Source of the DNA: Blastomussa wellsi
Lineage: Eukaryota > Cnidaria > Anthozoa > Scleractinia > Plerogyridae
Direction: 5' to 3'
Assembly: GCA_947652115.1 (NCBI GenBank)
Contig: OX393570.1
Span: 1,607,421 to 1,671,420 of the forward strand
Length of the DNA: 64,000 nt
A model generated the notes under the pieces. That model made no database searches. It saw nothing but the letters and a program-made list of their open reading frames with translations, and was not told the origin of the DNA. This document shows positions 1 through 12,178 of the stretch, one piece after another (positions within the stretch are counted from its first letter, which is position 1; every line of letters starts with the position of its first letter). Both the position numbers and the translations under genes were made by a program.

Positions 1-2497
1 TCATAACATGACAATCACGCCATCATCAGCTCACACTGTGGTGCCAACATCATCAGTTCATCCAACACCAGCACCTGAACGAGGCAATTTCTCTTTAAAA
101 GAGAACGGTACTGTTTGTTTATATGCTTACATGGCAGCCAAGTTTGATATCACGATTCCTACAAAGGTATTTAGCTTTGTTATGTAAAACTTTAGGGGGG
201 CAGGGATGGTGCAGTGGTGAGAGGGGTCGCCTCCCACCTGTGTGGCCATGGTTCGTTTCCTGTTCCCGAAGTGATATGTGGGTTGGTTCTTGTCGTCCAT
301 CCGAGAGTTCTTCTTTGAGTTCTCCGGATTTCCTCCCTCCACAAAGACCCACATTTTCTTGATTCCAATTCAGGACTGCAAATAACAGTCAGGCATTGGA
401 CAACGACTGATCAAAATTTGCCAATAGGCAGCTTAAGCAAACCACAACGGCAACGTCAACGAGCACGTCGCTAAACAAAAGATTTAATGAGCAGTACAAT
501 AGCTCTGCACATGCATCATAATGCTTTGTACATTTCCTTGCCGTCCTCTGCAAAACAACAACGTGAAATGACCAATTTCTGAGTACTTTGGAGAACGTGA
601 ACCTCAACGGCTAAATTTTCATTTTTATGTTTGAACATAAACATCATCCTTATAAGTGTATTTGCTACAAGAACTATGTTTGAAAGCGATAGATGCACCG
701 AATACGTCAACGCAATTGCGAGATTTGTGCATAAAATATAAATTCATTTTTAAGAAGATGCTGTCCTAGCCGTTGCCCTCGTCTTTGCTTAAGCTCCCTC
801 AGCTAATGTCCAATCAAATCCCAGCTGAAGTTGGACAGACTTCCAGGGTCCTCGTTCTTTCAGCTAATCAGATTTATTTGATTTGGCAATGATTTTTTTT
901 AATCACAGACTACTGATGGACAGAGGTTTCGACCTTTCGTGCAGTCTAAATGAATCACAGGTTGTAAAGATGAGAATAATATACTTTGTGCTAGAACAGG
1001 TGTATGTGTTGGTCATAGTATAATGTTGAACCCTTTATTTCACAGAAGTTAAGCATTGAGCTTCCAACCAATGCTACGCTGAGTGGAGAATGTGACAAAA
1101 CAAGCAAAGAACCTTACATTACCTTTAAATGGCAGACAAAAGAAGGCTATAGGTGTAATTTCACTATGCATTTTGAGATAGAAGTTAGAAGTTTGAGAGC
1201 ATCTTCAGCAACTCAGCGGTGGGCAGCTGCCAATTTGACATTCTCCTTGAAAATGAAAAGTGGAGTTTCTGGTATGTTAAATGATATAATTATCCTGTTT
1301 GGCTTGTAATTCAATTCTTCCTCTAACGTGTAAGAAATTGTGGCGGCAGTGTAAATGGGTACTAGAGAATTTAATGCTGGGCGGTTACCCTGCTATGAGG
1401 AGTAAAAATAGTTTTGGTTGCTTCATGCTAAGGAAACTGGGATAAAGCTCTGGCCTGACGAGCCACTTGGTTCAATGCAGACTAATCCTTTTATCTCTTT
1501 TATTTTTTCAGAACCTATCTACATGTTCCATTCTGAAAGAGGCGCACTGAATCAGCTGTCTGCTCATGTTGGTTATGCCTATGAATGCACTTCTGCTGCC
1601 ATCCACTTCAATCTCACGGCAAACCATTCCAATATTGATGTGGCACTGACAAAAATTGACTTTCAGCCTTTTAATGTTCAAAATGGACATCTTGGCAATG
1701 GTAAGAACTCGACAGTATTTATAATATAATTAGAGTCATTTTATGTTTAGATTTCGGTCGCATACCATGCCATGTACCCTATTCTGGAATAAGAATAGGT
1801 TAGAATAACCCAAATGTGTATTCAGTTTAGTTGCTGTTCTTATCCCAGAATACCCAGAATATATTTCAGGTATTCTACTCTAGGGAGTGATATTTCAGCC
1901 TTGTAGGGTACACCCGCTCGAGGGAGCAGAATACCTGGAATAAACCCAGAATAATGAGTCACAAACTCTGGGCATCACAAAGACGGCAGCAAGATGCCTT
2001 ATAAGCAGCGTTAGACAGCCGGGAACATGACAACATAAAGAAAGGATCAATCTTTTTATTATGTTGTTACGTTCGTGTAGCTTTGTCATTATGTTCCTAC
2101 TACATCGTTATGTTGTGTTGTTCACACTGGTGACATACATGTAAAACATAAGTGTGACCTTGCTGTTATGTGGGCCTTATGTCGCTAGTGTGAACACCAT
2201 GCTTACCTTTTCCCTATCATTGGCACGTCCCTGTATAGGCCATATAGGGTAGTCGCCCCAAGCACTTTGCTTGTCTTAAGAGTATTTTCTGTCTTATTAT
2301 CCACAGTGGAGAATTGTGCCACTCCAGCATCTTCAACTACCTCACGCCCATCTACTCAAACTACGAATTCTGAAAGCCATGTGGTGGCTATCGCTGTTGG
2401 TTGCTCTTTGGCTGGGCTCGTTGTAATTGTTGGCATTGGTTACATGATTGGGCGACGCCGCAGTCGTAACCAGCAAGCTGGATATCGCAAGCTGTGA
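1..2497 (+). CDS. LAMP-family lysosomal membrane glycoprotein, 3' part (4 exons)
   Basis: Exons 1-166 (5' partial), 1046-1271, 1512-1700 and 2307-2497, all with GT-AG borders and matching phases. The first exon begins with a Ser/Thr/Pro-rich mucin-like stalk and runs into a luminal domain with several Cys and N-glycosylation sequons (for example NFS, NGT, NAT, NFT, NLT, NHS). The last exon encodes a second Thr/Ser linker, one transmembrane helix (about 21 hydrophobic residues), a basic stop-transfer RRRSR and a short cytoplasmic tail ending in GYRKL. That tail fits the GYxxPhi lysosomal sorting signal at the extreme C-terminus of LAMP1/LAMP2, read by AP adaptor complexes. Known role of the family: heavily glycosylated lining of the lysosome/late endosome membrane. 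The assignment rests on stalk + domain + TM + tail order rather than on close identity; CD68 or LAMP3 relatives are possible. The 5' end lies before the window. Confidence 0.8.
195..365 (+). repeat. tRNA-derived SINE-like repeat in LAMP intron
   Basis: In the first LAMP intron there is a box A-like sequence (TGGTGCAGTGG, 207-217) followed about 33 bases later by a box B-like sequence (GGTTCGTTTCC, 250-260). This is the RNA polymerase III internal promoter layout of tRNA-derived SINEs. The element then runs into a T/C-rich body. Borders are approximate; no target duplication was identified. Confidence 0.5.
2120..2194. repeat. Short hairpin MITE-like repeat in LAMP intron
   Basis: The ends are inverted copies of each other (GTTCACACTGGTGACAT at the left; the right end reads the same on the other strand with two mismatches), with about 40 bp between the arms. 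It lies in the last LAMP intron, next to a region rich in repeated ATTCTGG/CCAGAAT words. Confidence 0.5.
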
Positions 2498-5400
2498 ATA
2501 TGCAGCACCACATGCAGATGAAGAAAGGATGAAAATCTAGAATTCTGTCCCTGAGGGAAAAACTACAAAATAGTAAACTTACAGCAGACTTAGTAGGTTT
2601 TTAGAAAAAATAATCGCACTCATTCTTGCACAAGTATTTTTTTTATTGAAGTAATAATTAATGAAAATAGTGTTTTCGTGTCCGAGGTGATGAACAGTCT
2701 AAGTTGTGCAGTATCTCATTTTCGAGGCTCTGTAAGGGGATGACATGGAAAAAATGACGACTAATGAGGAGACTTATCAGGGGCTGATCTAGGGAGATGA
2801 TGCATGGGGTGCACACCCCCCCCCCCCCCCCCGACCGAGATCTGAGATGACCTTCGACTTTCTAATATAACTAGTATTCTCCTTTGTCACCCATCGTTAC
2901 GTCATTCCTTATCAGATGGGGGACATACTACTCCCACCTCTCTCTAACAGGCCCTCTTTATCACATTGTTTGTACAGCAAGCTCAAAAAGGGTAGAATTT
3001 TTGTGTTAATGAGAAGTGATTTCCAATTGCCGTAAAAGCCAGATTTTGTCAACCTTCCAGTGAAACGAAAACTGTGAGAATAGTTTTGCACAAGGACTCG
3101 TCTTGAAATGTACAAAATGCTTACCATGCAGTTTCCTCGCATCTCTAAAACAAATTGAATACTTGGTATTTTGTGACAGTTCAACTTCTTATAGACTTAC
3201 TATTGGAGGGTTGTTTTTAGTGACCTTCACTGCGCTTATCTGCTTAGTTAGGTGGTTTTCAGTGTTCTATTTTTGCATTTGCACAGTTTCTGAGATTAGG
3301 GCTAAATGGAATGAGAATGTGTAAAATAGATTTAAAAATGGATGTAGTTTTCTAAGATGAAAAGGTAGTTTATCTTTTAACATGTTTTAGTGAATTGATA
3401 AGATGAATTTGAATATTTTTAATATACGATAAGAAACAGTTTACTCGTTGTGTTTCTCTGATATTATAGTACGGTGACCCATTTGAATGAGCCATCTTAT
3501 TGCAGTTAGCTGTAATCGCGTACTCTCATTGGTTTAAAACCGTTGTCGCTTTAAAATTGAAGATTTATTTTTCCAAGAGGGCACTGTAACGAATCTTGCA
3601 ATCCGATTGGTTCTTAGCGCGGTCCGGATTTTCCGATCTCTGCCCGCGGGCATGGTATTAATCCCAAAAAATCTTGCTGTCAGACGATCGAAGAAACTCG
3701 TGGATTGATAGTTTTGCTCTCACAAAATCAATGCAGTTGCTCACCAACCGTTGTGTACTGTTTTCTCTGTTACATGTGACAGCTGTACGCTCGATCACCA
3801 CCACAAGACAGCATGAAGAAGTCTTGTTTGGTCTGCCACACACATTGGAAAACAGGTTTGCACTCCTCTCCGCCTCTTCTGGGGAAAGAGCAAAGACCGG
3901 GCTGGAGAGAGCGGCGGAAGACAGCTGGAAGCTAAACTGCGATCAGAATGATAAGTAAGGGCTTCAGTTCTCAGAATGTCAGCTGTGGAGATCCATCCAT
4001 TCATCCGACCATATGCGTAATGGCTTTACATTCTGTCCTCTGATTGGTTCAAGTATAAGAAGAGTTAATTTTGGAAAAAAAACCTGAAACAAATAAACAT
4101 AGGAATGAAAGGCGTCTTTTTTGTGCATGATCACGCCTGAGAAAGGAGTGTTAACGATCGACAAACATGAAAAATGTCACATGTTACACATGTTACTGAA
4201 AGAGTTGTATTGCTACCGTGGCGCTAATGCCGATAGAGCATGTGCTGCCTTTGCAATGACATCTGCAAATAGTTAGACATTCCAGTCTTCTCGGATAAGG
4301 ACGAAAAACCGTAGGTCCCGTCTCCTGCATCTTCCGACAGCGTTACGGCAAGCAGGGAACCCACGAACTTCTCGCAAAGAGTAGGGAACGAGGTTCCCGG
4401 TGTTGTGGTCTGGCCTCGTTTCACGGGTTGGTGCTTAACATAGGGATAATCTCACTGCACCTTTCCCCCTTGGACAGACTTGTCCAAGGAAAATTGAGTA
4501 TGAGAATGACTATGAGCATGTGAACGAGGTTTTACTGTTACGAACTGTGTGTACCTGACGGAAACACTGCTGTTTTATAGTCTAACTTTGTCTCGAATTA
4601 AAAATAAACCTGTGAAGGAGATGCTTAACAGTCGAATCGGGTTAAAAGGAAGCAGTTATAGGACCGAAAGATAGCAGGAGAGAGGAAACAAAAAGAAATC
4701 TTCATGGAATGTTTTACGTTTTTCGTGTGGGTGTTACATTTCGTCTGTAATTCACGACAATCACGTCCGGTGTCAGAGTTCAATTGTAGCGTAAATCCGT
4801 TATTGTCTACAATTTACTATACTCTACTACACACAATACAGTCACAAAAACAATACGAGTAATTTAGAAACCACAGGCAAATATTCATAAAGAAATTCTT
4901 ATGGAATACTCTTTATAAATATTGACCCATATTAAAGGACCTAAAAGCTTGGGTACAGCTAGAAACATGCGAAACCATGAGAGCGAATGGAGGTTTCTAT
5001 TCTTTACTCTCGTTTTCCAATCTTGCCAAATAAAATTCTTGATATTCTGTAATTTTTGAAGCAGTTCAGTTCGTCCTCCACATGCAAAAATACCAGTATT
5101 ATTCAACGACGATGGCCAATAGGCAATAGACTAATCAGGTGGGTCTTCCTCAACATATAATCACCCAAAGGGAAGTGAAAACGCGACCCAAAAAAAATTA
5201 ATGGTAAGGATCTTTTGATACAAAAATAAATTCGTCTTCCTTTCTTTCCGAATACTTTCGAAGCATGAACTTTCCAAATATCTTCAGCGATTCCTGACAG
5301 CTGGTCTTCAGGTCAAATGTAAACATGAGCCGGAAATGCAACAATCGATAATTTTCTTGCGACACGTATGTTGAAACGATTCATCAAAATTTAGTGTCAA

Positions 5401-6153
5401 AAACCTGAAATTTTTAAGTCGTTCCGTTATTTGCGTGTAGAAATTTTTTTGAGTCGCAATTTTAAAACAATATAGGTGTGGATTAATTCAAGAAAACCCA
5501 TTTGACGTAACTTGCCAGAGTGCGTGTGCAAAATATCAGCTGATTGTTGTCACGTTTTCGGGGGGTCCGTTTCGCTCTCGAGGATTCTTACATTTTCACA
5601 ACAATTTACTGTTTTGTGATCGTCCATAATTCTATCAAATATAGCGAAGAGAGTTACTACGACACATAAAATGCTTATAAACGTTTCCTTAAAGCTTTAA
5701 AATGTTTTCATTTCGTGACCAAAAGCGCCATTGAAACTAATATTTCCATCAGTAACAATAGCTATTACGTACTCCAAAACACGTGTGCTTTCAACACTCT
5801 TGCGTCAGATACCCACCCTTGGTTACTACGGCAACCTTAGAGCACTTATTGTTCAATGTGGCTTGTGATTGGTGCGGTCTGACGCAGTTGCTATTTTTAT
5901 CTTGTAAATTTTCCCTGATGGAGTGTTTTTGCACGAATGTTCGTGGCAAGCTTTCAATATAAAATAGAAGGATAGGAGAAGGGCGAAGTATTGTGACATT
6001 TAGAACTTCCCGAGGGGCGAAAGTGGTACTCTCCCGTGTCAAGACGATATTGAAACTTGACTATTTCGCCTGGTTGAACAAGCGAGAACGGAACATAATT
6101 TTAAATCGAAGCTACAGATTCGTTGCCAAGAAATTAAACGAAACACAAACGTC
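2498..6153. other. Intergenic region, LAMP to BTG; repeats only
   Basis: It begins with the LAMP 3' UTR. A 17-base C-run at about 2817-2833 ends a fragment (2768-2835) of the same repeat family seen at 12.2 kb (GGGGCTGATCTAGGG edge). The stretch 4220-4500 looks like an old dispersed repeat. Open frames here (for example 3674-3958) have no recognisable domain or splice context. I see no gene. Confidence 0.5.
5866..5966 (+). promoter_or_regulatory. Candidate BTG core promoter (CCAAT + TATA)
   Basis: An inverted CCAAT box (ATTGG, 5868-5872) lies about 85 bases upstream of TATAAAA (5958-5964), and the BTG start codon is about 190 bases beyond the TATA. The spacing is typical of an RNA polymerase II promoter with a short intronless 5' UTR. 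Called on motif spacing only. Confidence 0.45.
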
Positions 6154-6714
6154 ATGAAGGACGAAGTTCGTTCCGCCATCAAGTTCCTCTGCGAGGTTCT
6201 TTCAAGAAACTCTAAAGTGAACAAAGAAACGATTCAGAAATTCAACGACACATTAGAACAGTTAATCATCTCAAGATTCGAGAACCACTGGCATCCGAAC
6301 AAGCCACTGAAGGGAAATGCGTTCAGATGCATTAACATCGAAACGACTGGCATCGACCCTGTATTGTTAAAAGCGACGAAGGCAAGCGGTTTTTCGCCTT
6401 CAGTTTTGCTAGACATTTTCCCAGGTGGACTTGCTTTATGGATTGACCCCGGAGAGGTGTCTTGCAGGATTGGAAAAGGCTCCATTTGCCCGCTTTATTG
6501 TAAAAATCCTCAACAACAACAACAGCATATACAAAGTAACAGTCAATATCAAAGGCATCTTCAACCACTCCACTTCAACTCAACCTATCGCCAATGCTCC
6601 CAGTCGAACTACCAACAGACACTATTTCTACGCAACCAAAATAACAAGGAAAACTTCGAAAGGTATCATTGGGTTAGCAAAGACTATTCCAAAAGACCCA
6701 CTGAAGTATTTTAA
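6154..6714 (+). CDS. BTG/Tob family antiproliferative protein
   Basis: A single-exon 186-residue protein. Residues 1-~115 form the BTG domain: an N-terminal helical part starting MKDEVRSAIKFLCEVLSRNS, box A around residues 42-60 (HWHPNKPLKG, then FRCI) and box B around residues 93-106 (LALWIDPGEVSCRIG). Known role of the family: adaptors that bind CNOT7/8 (Caf1) deadenylases, promote mRNA deadenylation and slow the cell cycle, in cytoplasm and nucleus. The tail after residue ~115 is Gln/Asn/Ser-rich and not conserved; I see no clear PAM2 motif, so BTG1/2-like or truncated Tob-like cannot be separated. The ATG is the first in frame and matches the family N-terminus. The lack of introns resembles Tob genes, or it could be a retrocopy; the open frame and plausible promoter favour a working gene. 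Confidence 0.88.
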   Translation: MKDEVRSAIKFLCEVLSRNSKVNKETIQKFNDTLEQLIISRFENHWHPNKPLKGNAFRCINIETTGIDPVLLKATKASGFSPSVLLDIFPGGLALWIDPGEVSCRIGKGSICPLYCKNPQQQQQHIQSNSQYQRHLQPLHFNSTYRQCSQSNYQQTLFLRNQNNKENFERYHWVSKDYSKRPTEVF

Positions 6715-7100
6715 TTTCTAGATATACAATTTTCATCGAACGCTTTTGAATAACCAAACTCCAAAGGACATGATGTCTTCGTTTTCTCATGCACACGAAA
6801 GTTTATAAGTTTAAAATAAAATGTTTTAGAGTTCCTTGTACATAGGCATACAATTTCTGTGTACAGAATTAATGTTATTAAACCTTGTAAATGGATGAAT
6901 TTTTACTTAAATTAATTTTTTGCTAAATAGCTGGGTTATATGGCTTTAATATTTTAATTTGTAAATTTGTACATGTACAATTGAGAAATAGAATTTGGAA
7001 GCTTCCAAGGAGCGATATTATGTAAAGATTATCATATTGCCTCATATTTTGTACAAATACAAGTTTAATATTTTATGGTTAAATAAAAACGTTGCAATTT
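6715..7100 (+). promoter_or_regulatory. AU-rich BTG 3' UTR with PUF-type element
   Basis: Very AT-rich sequence after the BTG stop. TGTACATA at 6837-6844 fits the Pumilio (PUF) recognition consensus UGUANAUA, and there are several further TGTA words. AATAAA polyadenylation-like signals occur near 6816 and 7083. Short-lived BTG mRNAs commonly have AU-rich 3' UTRs; regulation here is inferred. Confidence 0.4.
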
Positions 7101-7321
7101 GGTACGTTATCATTTTACTGTGAATGTGGTTTTGGTTGCAAATATATCTGAACGATTGATAACATAACGTTATTGTACCTTGTCATATTTGTGGCAAAAT
7201 ATTTGACAGGACAAAATATTTATGGCAGGAAACATAAATTTAGCTGGCCTATTCTTGCCCAATATAATTTTAGATAACATTTGTTTTTTCTGTGCTGCCG
7301 AATTTTACTTGTCAAATAATT

Positions 7322-7423
7322 AACAATTACTGTATTCCATGAGCGCGTGTTGGATATGAGATGGTACACGCCTCGTTGGCTATAACCATCTTGTATCCAA
7401 AAAGCGCGAGTGGAATAATTGTT
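7322..7423. repeat. Palindromic MITE, copy A
   Basis: An inverted-repeat element whose ends read AACAATTA...TGGAATAATTGTT, with internal words GTTGGATAT and ATATCCAA-like that pair across a loop. It is the same family as 11588-11702, more diverged. It lies downstream of the Ly6-like gene (minus strand). Confidence 0.7.
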
Positions 7424-8141
7424 CTATTAAAAACACCCAAAAAATATTGTACAAACATTGCAAAAAATGCATTCTTTTACGCGTACACCTACCAATGTAC
7501 CATATTTGTAGGTCAATGGTACATGAGCTCATACAATTGCCTCTAAACCAATCAGAACTCAAGAAATGCAGTATAACATAGCTAGATTTGAACATTTTAT
7601 AGCTAAGTGGTATTTCTGTGTGGGCACTGTTTGATAATTTCGAACTATAAAGCAAAGAAGGAAAATGGCTCAATTTAAGCATCACATCATTGAGTTAACT
7701 GCACAGGTGTTTTAGGCTGAAAAATATGAGCTAAGTTAATGTCTATTCAAAAACATCAAACAAGGCTAACAAAGAAAGCATTGTTTATAATTTTCCTGAG
7801 TTGCAACAAGTCTCTGCTGAAATACACAATAAAGTTAAACGATCATGCCATTTTCCAACCCAAAAAATATTCACTGGGGCATTTAAAAAACAAACAATTA
7901 CACCTAGAAGTAAATTCTTCAGCAATAATTTTAAATTTGAAAACTTTATTTGTAGTGACATCATACAAATTTATAATTTCAAGAGTAGCGGTGACTTGCA
8001 AATGTTTCATTTTAAATTTTTAACCTAATAACTACTTACATTTTCTTGACCACAAAAAAGGTAAAACATATGAATATAAAAGTGATTATAATTTCCTTGA
8101 TCACACACACATCCAGTCTCGAGTCAAACTTCCAGCAAGAC
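7424..8141. other. AT-rich intergenic, no gene seen
   Basis: AT-rich sequence between BTG and the 3' end of the Ly6-like gene. Short open frames lack domains and codon bias. The right edge is probably the 3' UTR of the minus-strand Ly6-like gene. Confidence 0.5.
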
Positions 8142-11100
8142 TTAACGTATAAAAGCTTGAGCCCACAGGGTCAGCGCCATGCATATTCCCAGTGCCACTC
8201 CATTGATGCCATGCAATTTTCCAGAGTTGCAGTTTTCTCCAGTGCAGCAGTCTTCAACGTCAGAGGAACTCCACGAGCCAGATGATGAAGGGCATGAAGG
8301 GGACTCTTCTTTGGCGGTTTCACAGTCTTTATTTGGGGCACTGCATCTCTTGTAGTACACAGTTGACTTCACATTGTCTGAAGTGCATGACAGCGTGCCT
8401 GTTAGACATTCTGTTGATCCTGATGGGCATGCAACTTTTGTCATCTTTGAGTTGCAGTCATCCACGGATTTCTCACTTGTGCAATTATAACAACTCAGGC
8501 AATCTAGTGCGCAAACAAAAAATTGAATTCTTTTTTTTTTTTTCTTATCTAACCTTTCTTATTTTGGTTGCTGTATGTGTTTAGTTCAGTATTAGGTTAA
8601 TTTAGCAACACAACGGGGACATCAGTTGATGACGGCGCATGCATCAAATAGCCTACAAGAAATCAAAACAGTCATGTCCAGACTATTCTGCGCACCCTCT
8701 CCTATGTTCCCATCCTCTTGCTAAATCAGTCTATTATTTATTCAAGGACCCTGATACCTGCTGCAGCTCCAGGTCGGGGATACTCCCTTATGAAACAGAC
8801 GAGACAGAAAACTTTGGTGTAATATATCAAACATGAACACGAGAGAAATTAGAGTGTTTCATTGGGATATCCAAACACTGAGAAAAGAGTTGAATATACG
8901 ATGCGCAGTAGAATATTTTTGACAAAATTTGAGGTGTTTGGATTGCTTGTTTTAACTTAATTGAGAAAGTCAGGTTCACAGACCACACTGTGATTGATTG
9001 AAAGTTGGATTTATGTATCATGCCCAGACAATTCCAAATGCACCCATCCCCTGGCAAAATGCCTTTTTTAGAAAAATTTTGCCCAAATTGTCTTCTATGT
9101 TGGCAGTTTATATGGTCCCCTCGGTTTGCGCTTCACACCCTCACTCAGAGCCCACCCTTTTCAAATTTTAACTAAAAGATAAATTAAAAAAACAAAACAA
9201 AGAAAGATGTGTGTTTTGGTTCCTTGTAGCTTGAAAACACTCTTTCTAGCTCTGCAAATATGTTATCTTCAAAAGGTTTTGGTGATATCTTATTGAAAAA
9301 AAAAACATTAAAAAATATCCTCTGGCATTCCCACACTTAGGAGGCTTGGAAGGGGTTTTCAGTGCCCGTGCTTTCATAGCTCGCATCAGCTCGGGATACA
9401 AATTGCCATTAAAGATGGAACGCCTGTCCCTCCAATCCACACTAAAGGTCTCTTTAATAAATATACGATGTCTTTGCGTTTAACCTAGCAACACTCAAAT
9501 ATTTGGCAAACCTACTACTGTTTGAATGCTTTTTCCAGTGACATGCTTAATTTTTCGATTAATTCGGTTTTAAATATTAGTTCCCAGTCCCCTGCTCGTT
9601 TAGAAAATGGCTAATTCACAAAACCGGAAATGAAACATGCAAAAAACATTTCTTTAGCAGTGGAAAACACTTGTTATTTTTTAAAGCCAAACGGATACTG
9701 GATTGACACTCCCGGCCCTTGGGGCGCTTCGCAGGACAGACGTCTGCAATTTACTGCTGAAAATCCATACTGATGATGAAGCCCTGTCCTGAATCTGGTA
9801 ATGAATGCTCATTGGACAACTAGGCAATTTGCATAATGTATGTGCAATATAACTCCAGTCTCCGCATAGAAGCCGGATGTTATTGCAAACTAAAGGTAGC
9901 CTGGGCGGTGGGATCATGAAATAACACTAAAGCTATAACTAAGATTTTTCTGATTTTACTTCAGAAGTATTTGGGAATCGAAATAGAGCGAAAGTACAGA
10001 AAGGATATGCCATTGTGTGCTGGCATTAAACAGATAACTAAATTTTGACACCAGTGGTTTTTAGTTGACCACTGTTGACATAGCAGAAGCAGCGGACAAA
10101 AGGTCATGGAAAAGACAGACAAGGTACAGCCAAAAAAACTGACTAATCTGAGCTGTCCTTACAAAGCACAAATGCCACATAAAAATACACGAGTTTTAAT
10201 ATTGAACAGCAGTAAGCATAAGAGACTATTCAGAAAGAAGTGCTATATGATGTCTATGATCGTTTAGTGATTTCACAGCAATGCCTTAGCTGGTTAGCTG
10301 ATGTGCTACTTGCAGTTTAGTGGCTTGACTTGCTTTTTTTTCAATTAATCCTCTGAAAGTCCTGAAACAGCACCAGTCATCATCATAAGTATGGAATTTT
10401 CGGCGGTGAATCGCAGACTGCCGTCTTGCGAAACACCCCTCGGAGAGGGAAGGCTGTATTCGCATGCTAGATTGACGCGAGCACCGTGAACATTCAAAGC
10501 GGTAGCGAATTACCAAATGTAATTTGGTTTTATCAACTGGGTTGATAATGTCAATTGGCCACCGTAAAGAGATTCAAGTGCTGACGTTTCGAGCGTTAGC
10601 CCTTCGTCAAATGGTTTAGCGAAGAAAGAGAGATCTGGATACGCCCCAGGGTAGAGAGAGATGGGCACTTTTTGAATTGACTGATACTTCACCTCAATGT
10701 AATATTCGTTAACTTGCGATGATGATAGAATTTATATAAAAGTCATTATCTATCTACGTTGTAGTAAAAACGAGAATGAGAACGAAAATTATGGCCTGAA
10801 ACTTTCGCATCTCTTTGAGTCAAACAGTTTCCGTGTGGCGGTCGACGGGTGATTTTTGCCACCCCCGTACATCCAAAAAACAGCCTGTACCCTCGGCATC
10901 CCTAGCCAATTCTCGATTCCCGTTTGGGCAACTATAAAGTCGGGCCACCTGCAGGCAAAATCGGTTTACACGACAGGAAGGATGTGAGACTACCAGCGGT
11001 TTTCTTGAGACTCAAAGGAGTCAACTCGCTTTTTTTTTTTTTTCAAAACTTACTTCGTCGCTCGGAGGCCTAAAAGTCCGCTTCGCTCGCTTATTAGCTT

Positions 11101-11238
11101 ATTCAACTTGTGGGAAGTCTAGCTGCGCCCTTCAATCTAGGAATTCTCATAATGCAAACATTCGTACTCCTGCTTACCTGCTCGAGCAATGAAAAGGACC
11201 GCGATGATCAACACAACATGGAAATAACTGACGGCCAT
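8142..11238 (-). CDS. Ly6/uPAR/CD59-like GPI-anchored three-finger protein (2 exons)
   Basis: Exon 1 is 11178-11238 and encodes a 20-residue signal peptide beginning MAVSYFHVVLIIAVLFIARA. Exon 2 is 8142-8503. The intron has GT-AG ends and the phases join (a G in exon 1 plus AT in exon 2 makes Asp), giving 140 residues. The mature part begins DCLSCYNC and holds a Cys-rich three-finger (LU) domain that closes with CCTGENCN, the family's C-terminal signature. A final hydrophobic stretch (about residues 120-140) preceded by an N-S-G site fits a GPI-attachment signal. Known family roles: cell-surface ligands, receptor modulators or complement regulators; which one cannot be read here. Splitting the signal peptide from the LU domain by a phase-1 intron is usual for Ly6 genes. 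The 2.7-kb intron contains no other gene that I can support. Confidence 0.82.
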
Positions 11239-11587
11239 TTTCACTGCTTGTGCTGAACTCTTTAAACTGCTTTAAAAAGAAAATAGCGTGCTTAGATTTC
11301 CCGTGAGGGAGCTCGAGTTAAATGTTGCAGAGTGTTGGGTGTAACTCACGCCCGGCCCGAATCGGATCGGAGATCATAGAACTTCTTGGTCACGTGAGTG
11401 TCTAACCAACAGCCATTATCCGACTATTGCATTTCTAGCTTTTTGATTGGCTAAAAAACTCCGACTATGAGCCAATAGTCGGAGTTTTACGTCATATGGA
11501 AAATAGTGCGCCAAGTTTAAAAATTTTCGCTTTGAAAAATTGTGGAAATAAAAATCGGTGGCAAAACCCGGTTTGAGAATTTACTAA

Positions 11588-11702
11588 AACAATTATTCCA
11601 TTCACCCTTGTTGGATATGAAGTGATTATAACCAACTCGCGCTATGCGCTCGTTGGTTATTTTATCACTTCATATCCAACGCGGGCTCATGGAATAATTG
11701 TT
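11588..11702. repeat. Palindromic MITE, copy B
   Basis: A near-perfect inverted repeat: ends AACAATTATTCCA and TGGAATAATTGTT, inner arms TTGGATATGAAGTGAT and ATCACTTCATATCCAA, and a loop with AACCAACTCGCG / CGTTGGTT. Same family as 7322-7423 but with better preserved arms, so probably younger. Confidence 0.8.
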
Positions 11703-12178
11703 ATTTAGTTGCGCTAAATGCCAACCGCTGACCAAGGAGCCCGTTGACTCTGAATGGTTGTCATCATCGTCATCATCATCATATTCATTATTTATACACG
11801 GTAGATACATCAGGCCAGAAATAATGCTACTACTACAAAATAACTATGGATATTGACTATCTTTAATTTAAAATATAATTACATATTAAGTGATTTTATT
11901 AAACGATGTACAATTATGCAAATACTAATATAACTTAATAGAGGAAGTAAAAAATATATCTACATACATAAAAAAATAAAAGAGAAGAAAAGTTAATGCC
12001 TGTTTTCCATGAATGCCGTGTCAGTTAACTGAAACGTTTAACATCTGTCATCTTTTCGTTGTCGTTTTTGCGTGGTGATTCTTTGTACTAGTAAGTTAGT
12101 AAGTTAGTAAGTTGTACTAGTAAGTTAGTAACCCGGGGGGAATGGTGTGTTAACTTTAAGTATCTATTGGGAGAAACA

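Noticed and set aside
3674..3958. 94-residue plus-strand frame between LAMP and BTG
   Set aside because: No domain, no splice or promoter context, and open frames on the other strand as well.
9246..9440. Minus-strand frame with protein-like text (RRSIFNGNLYPELMRAMKAR)
   Set aside because: Composition looks coding, but I cannot find splice borders, a start or a family; it is perhaps a decayed transposon or pseudogene piece.
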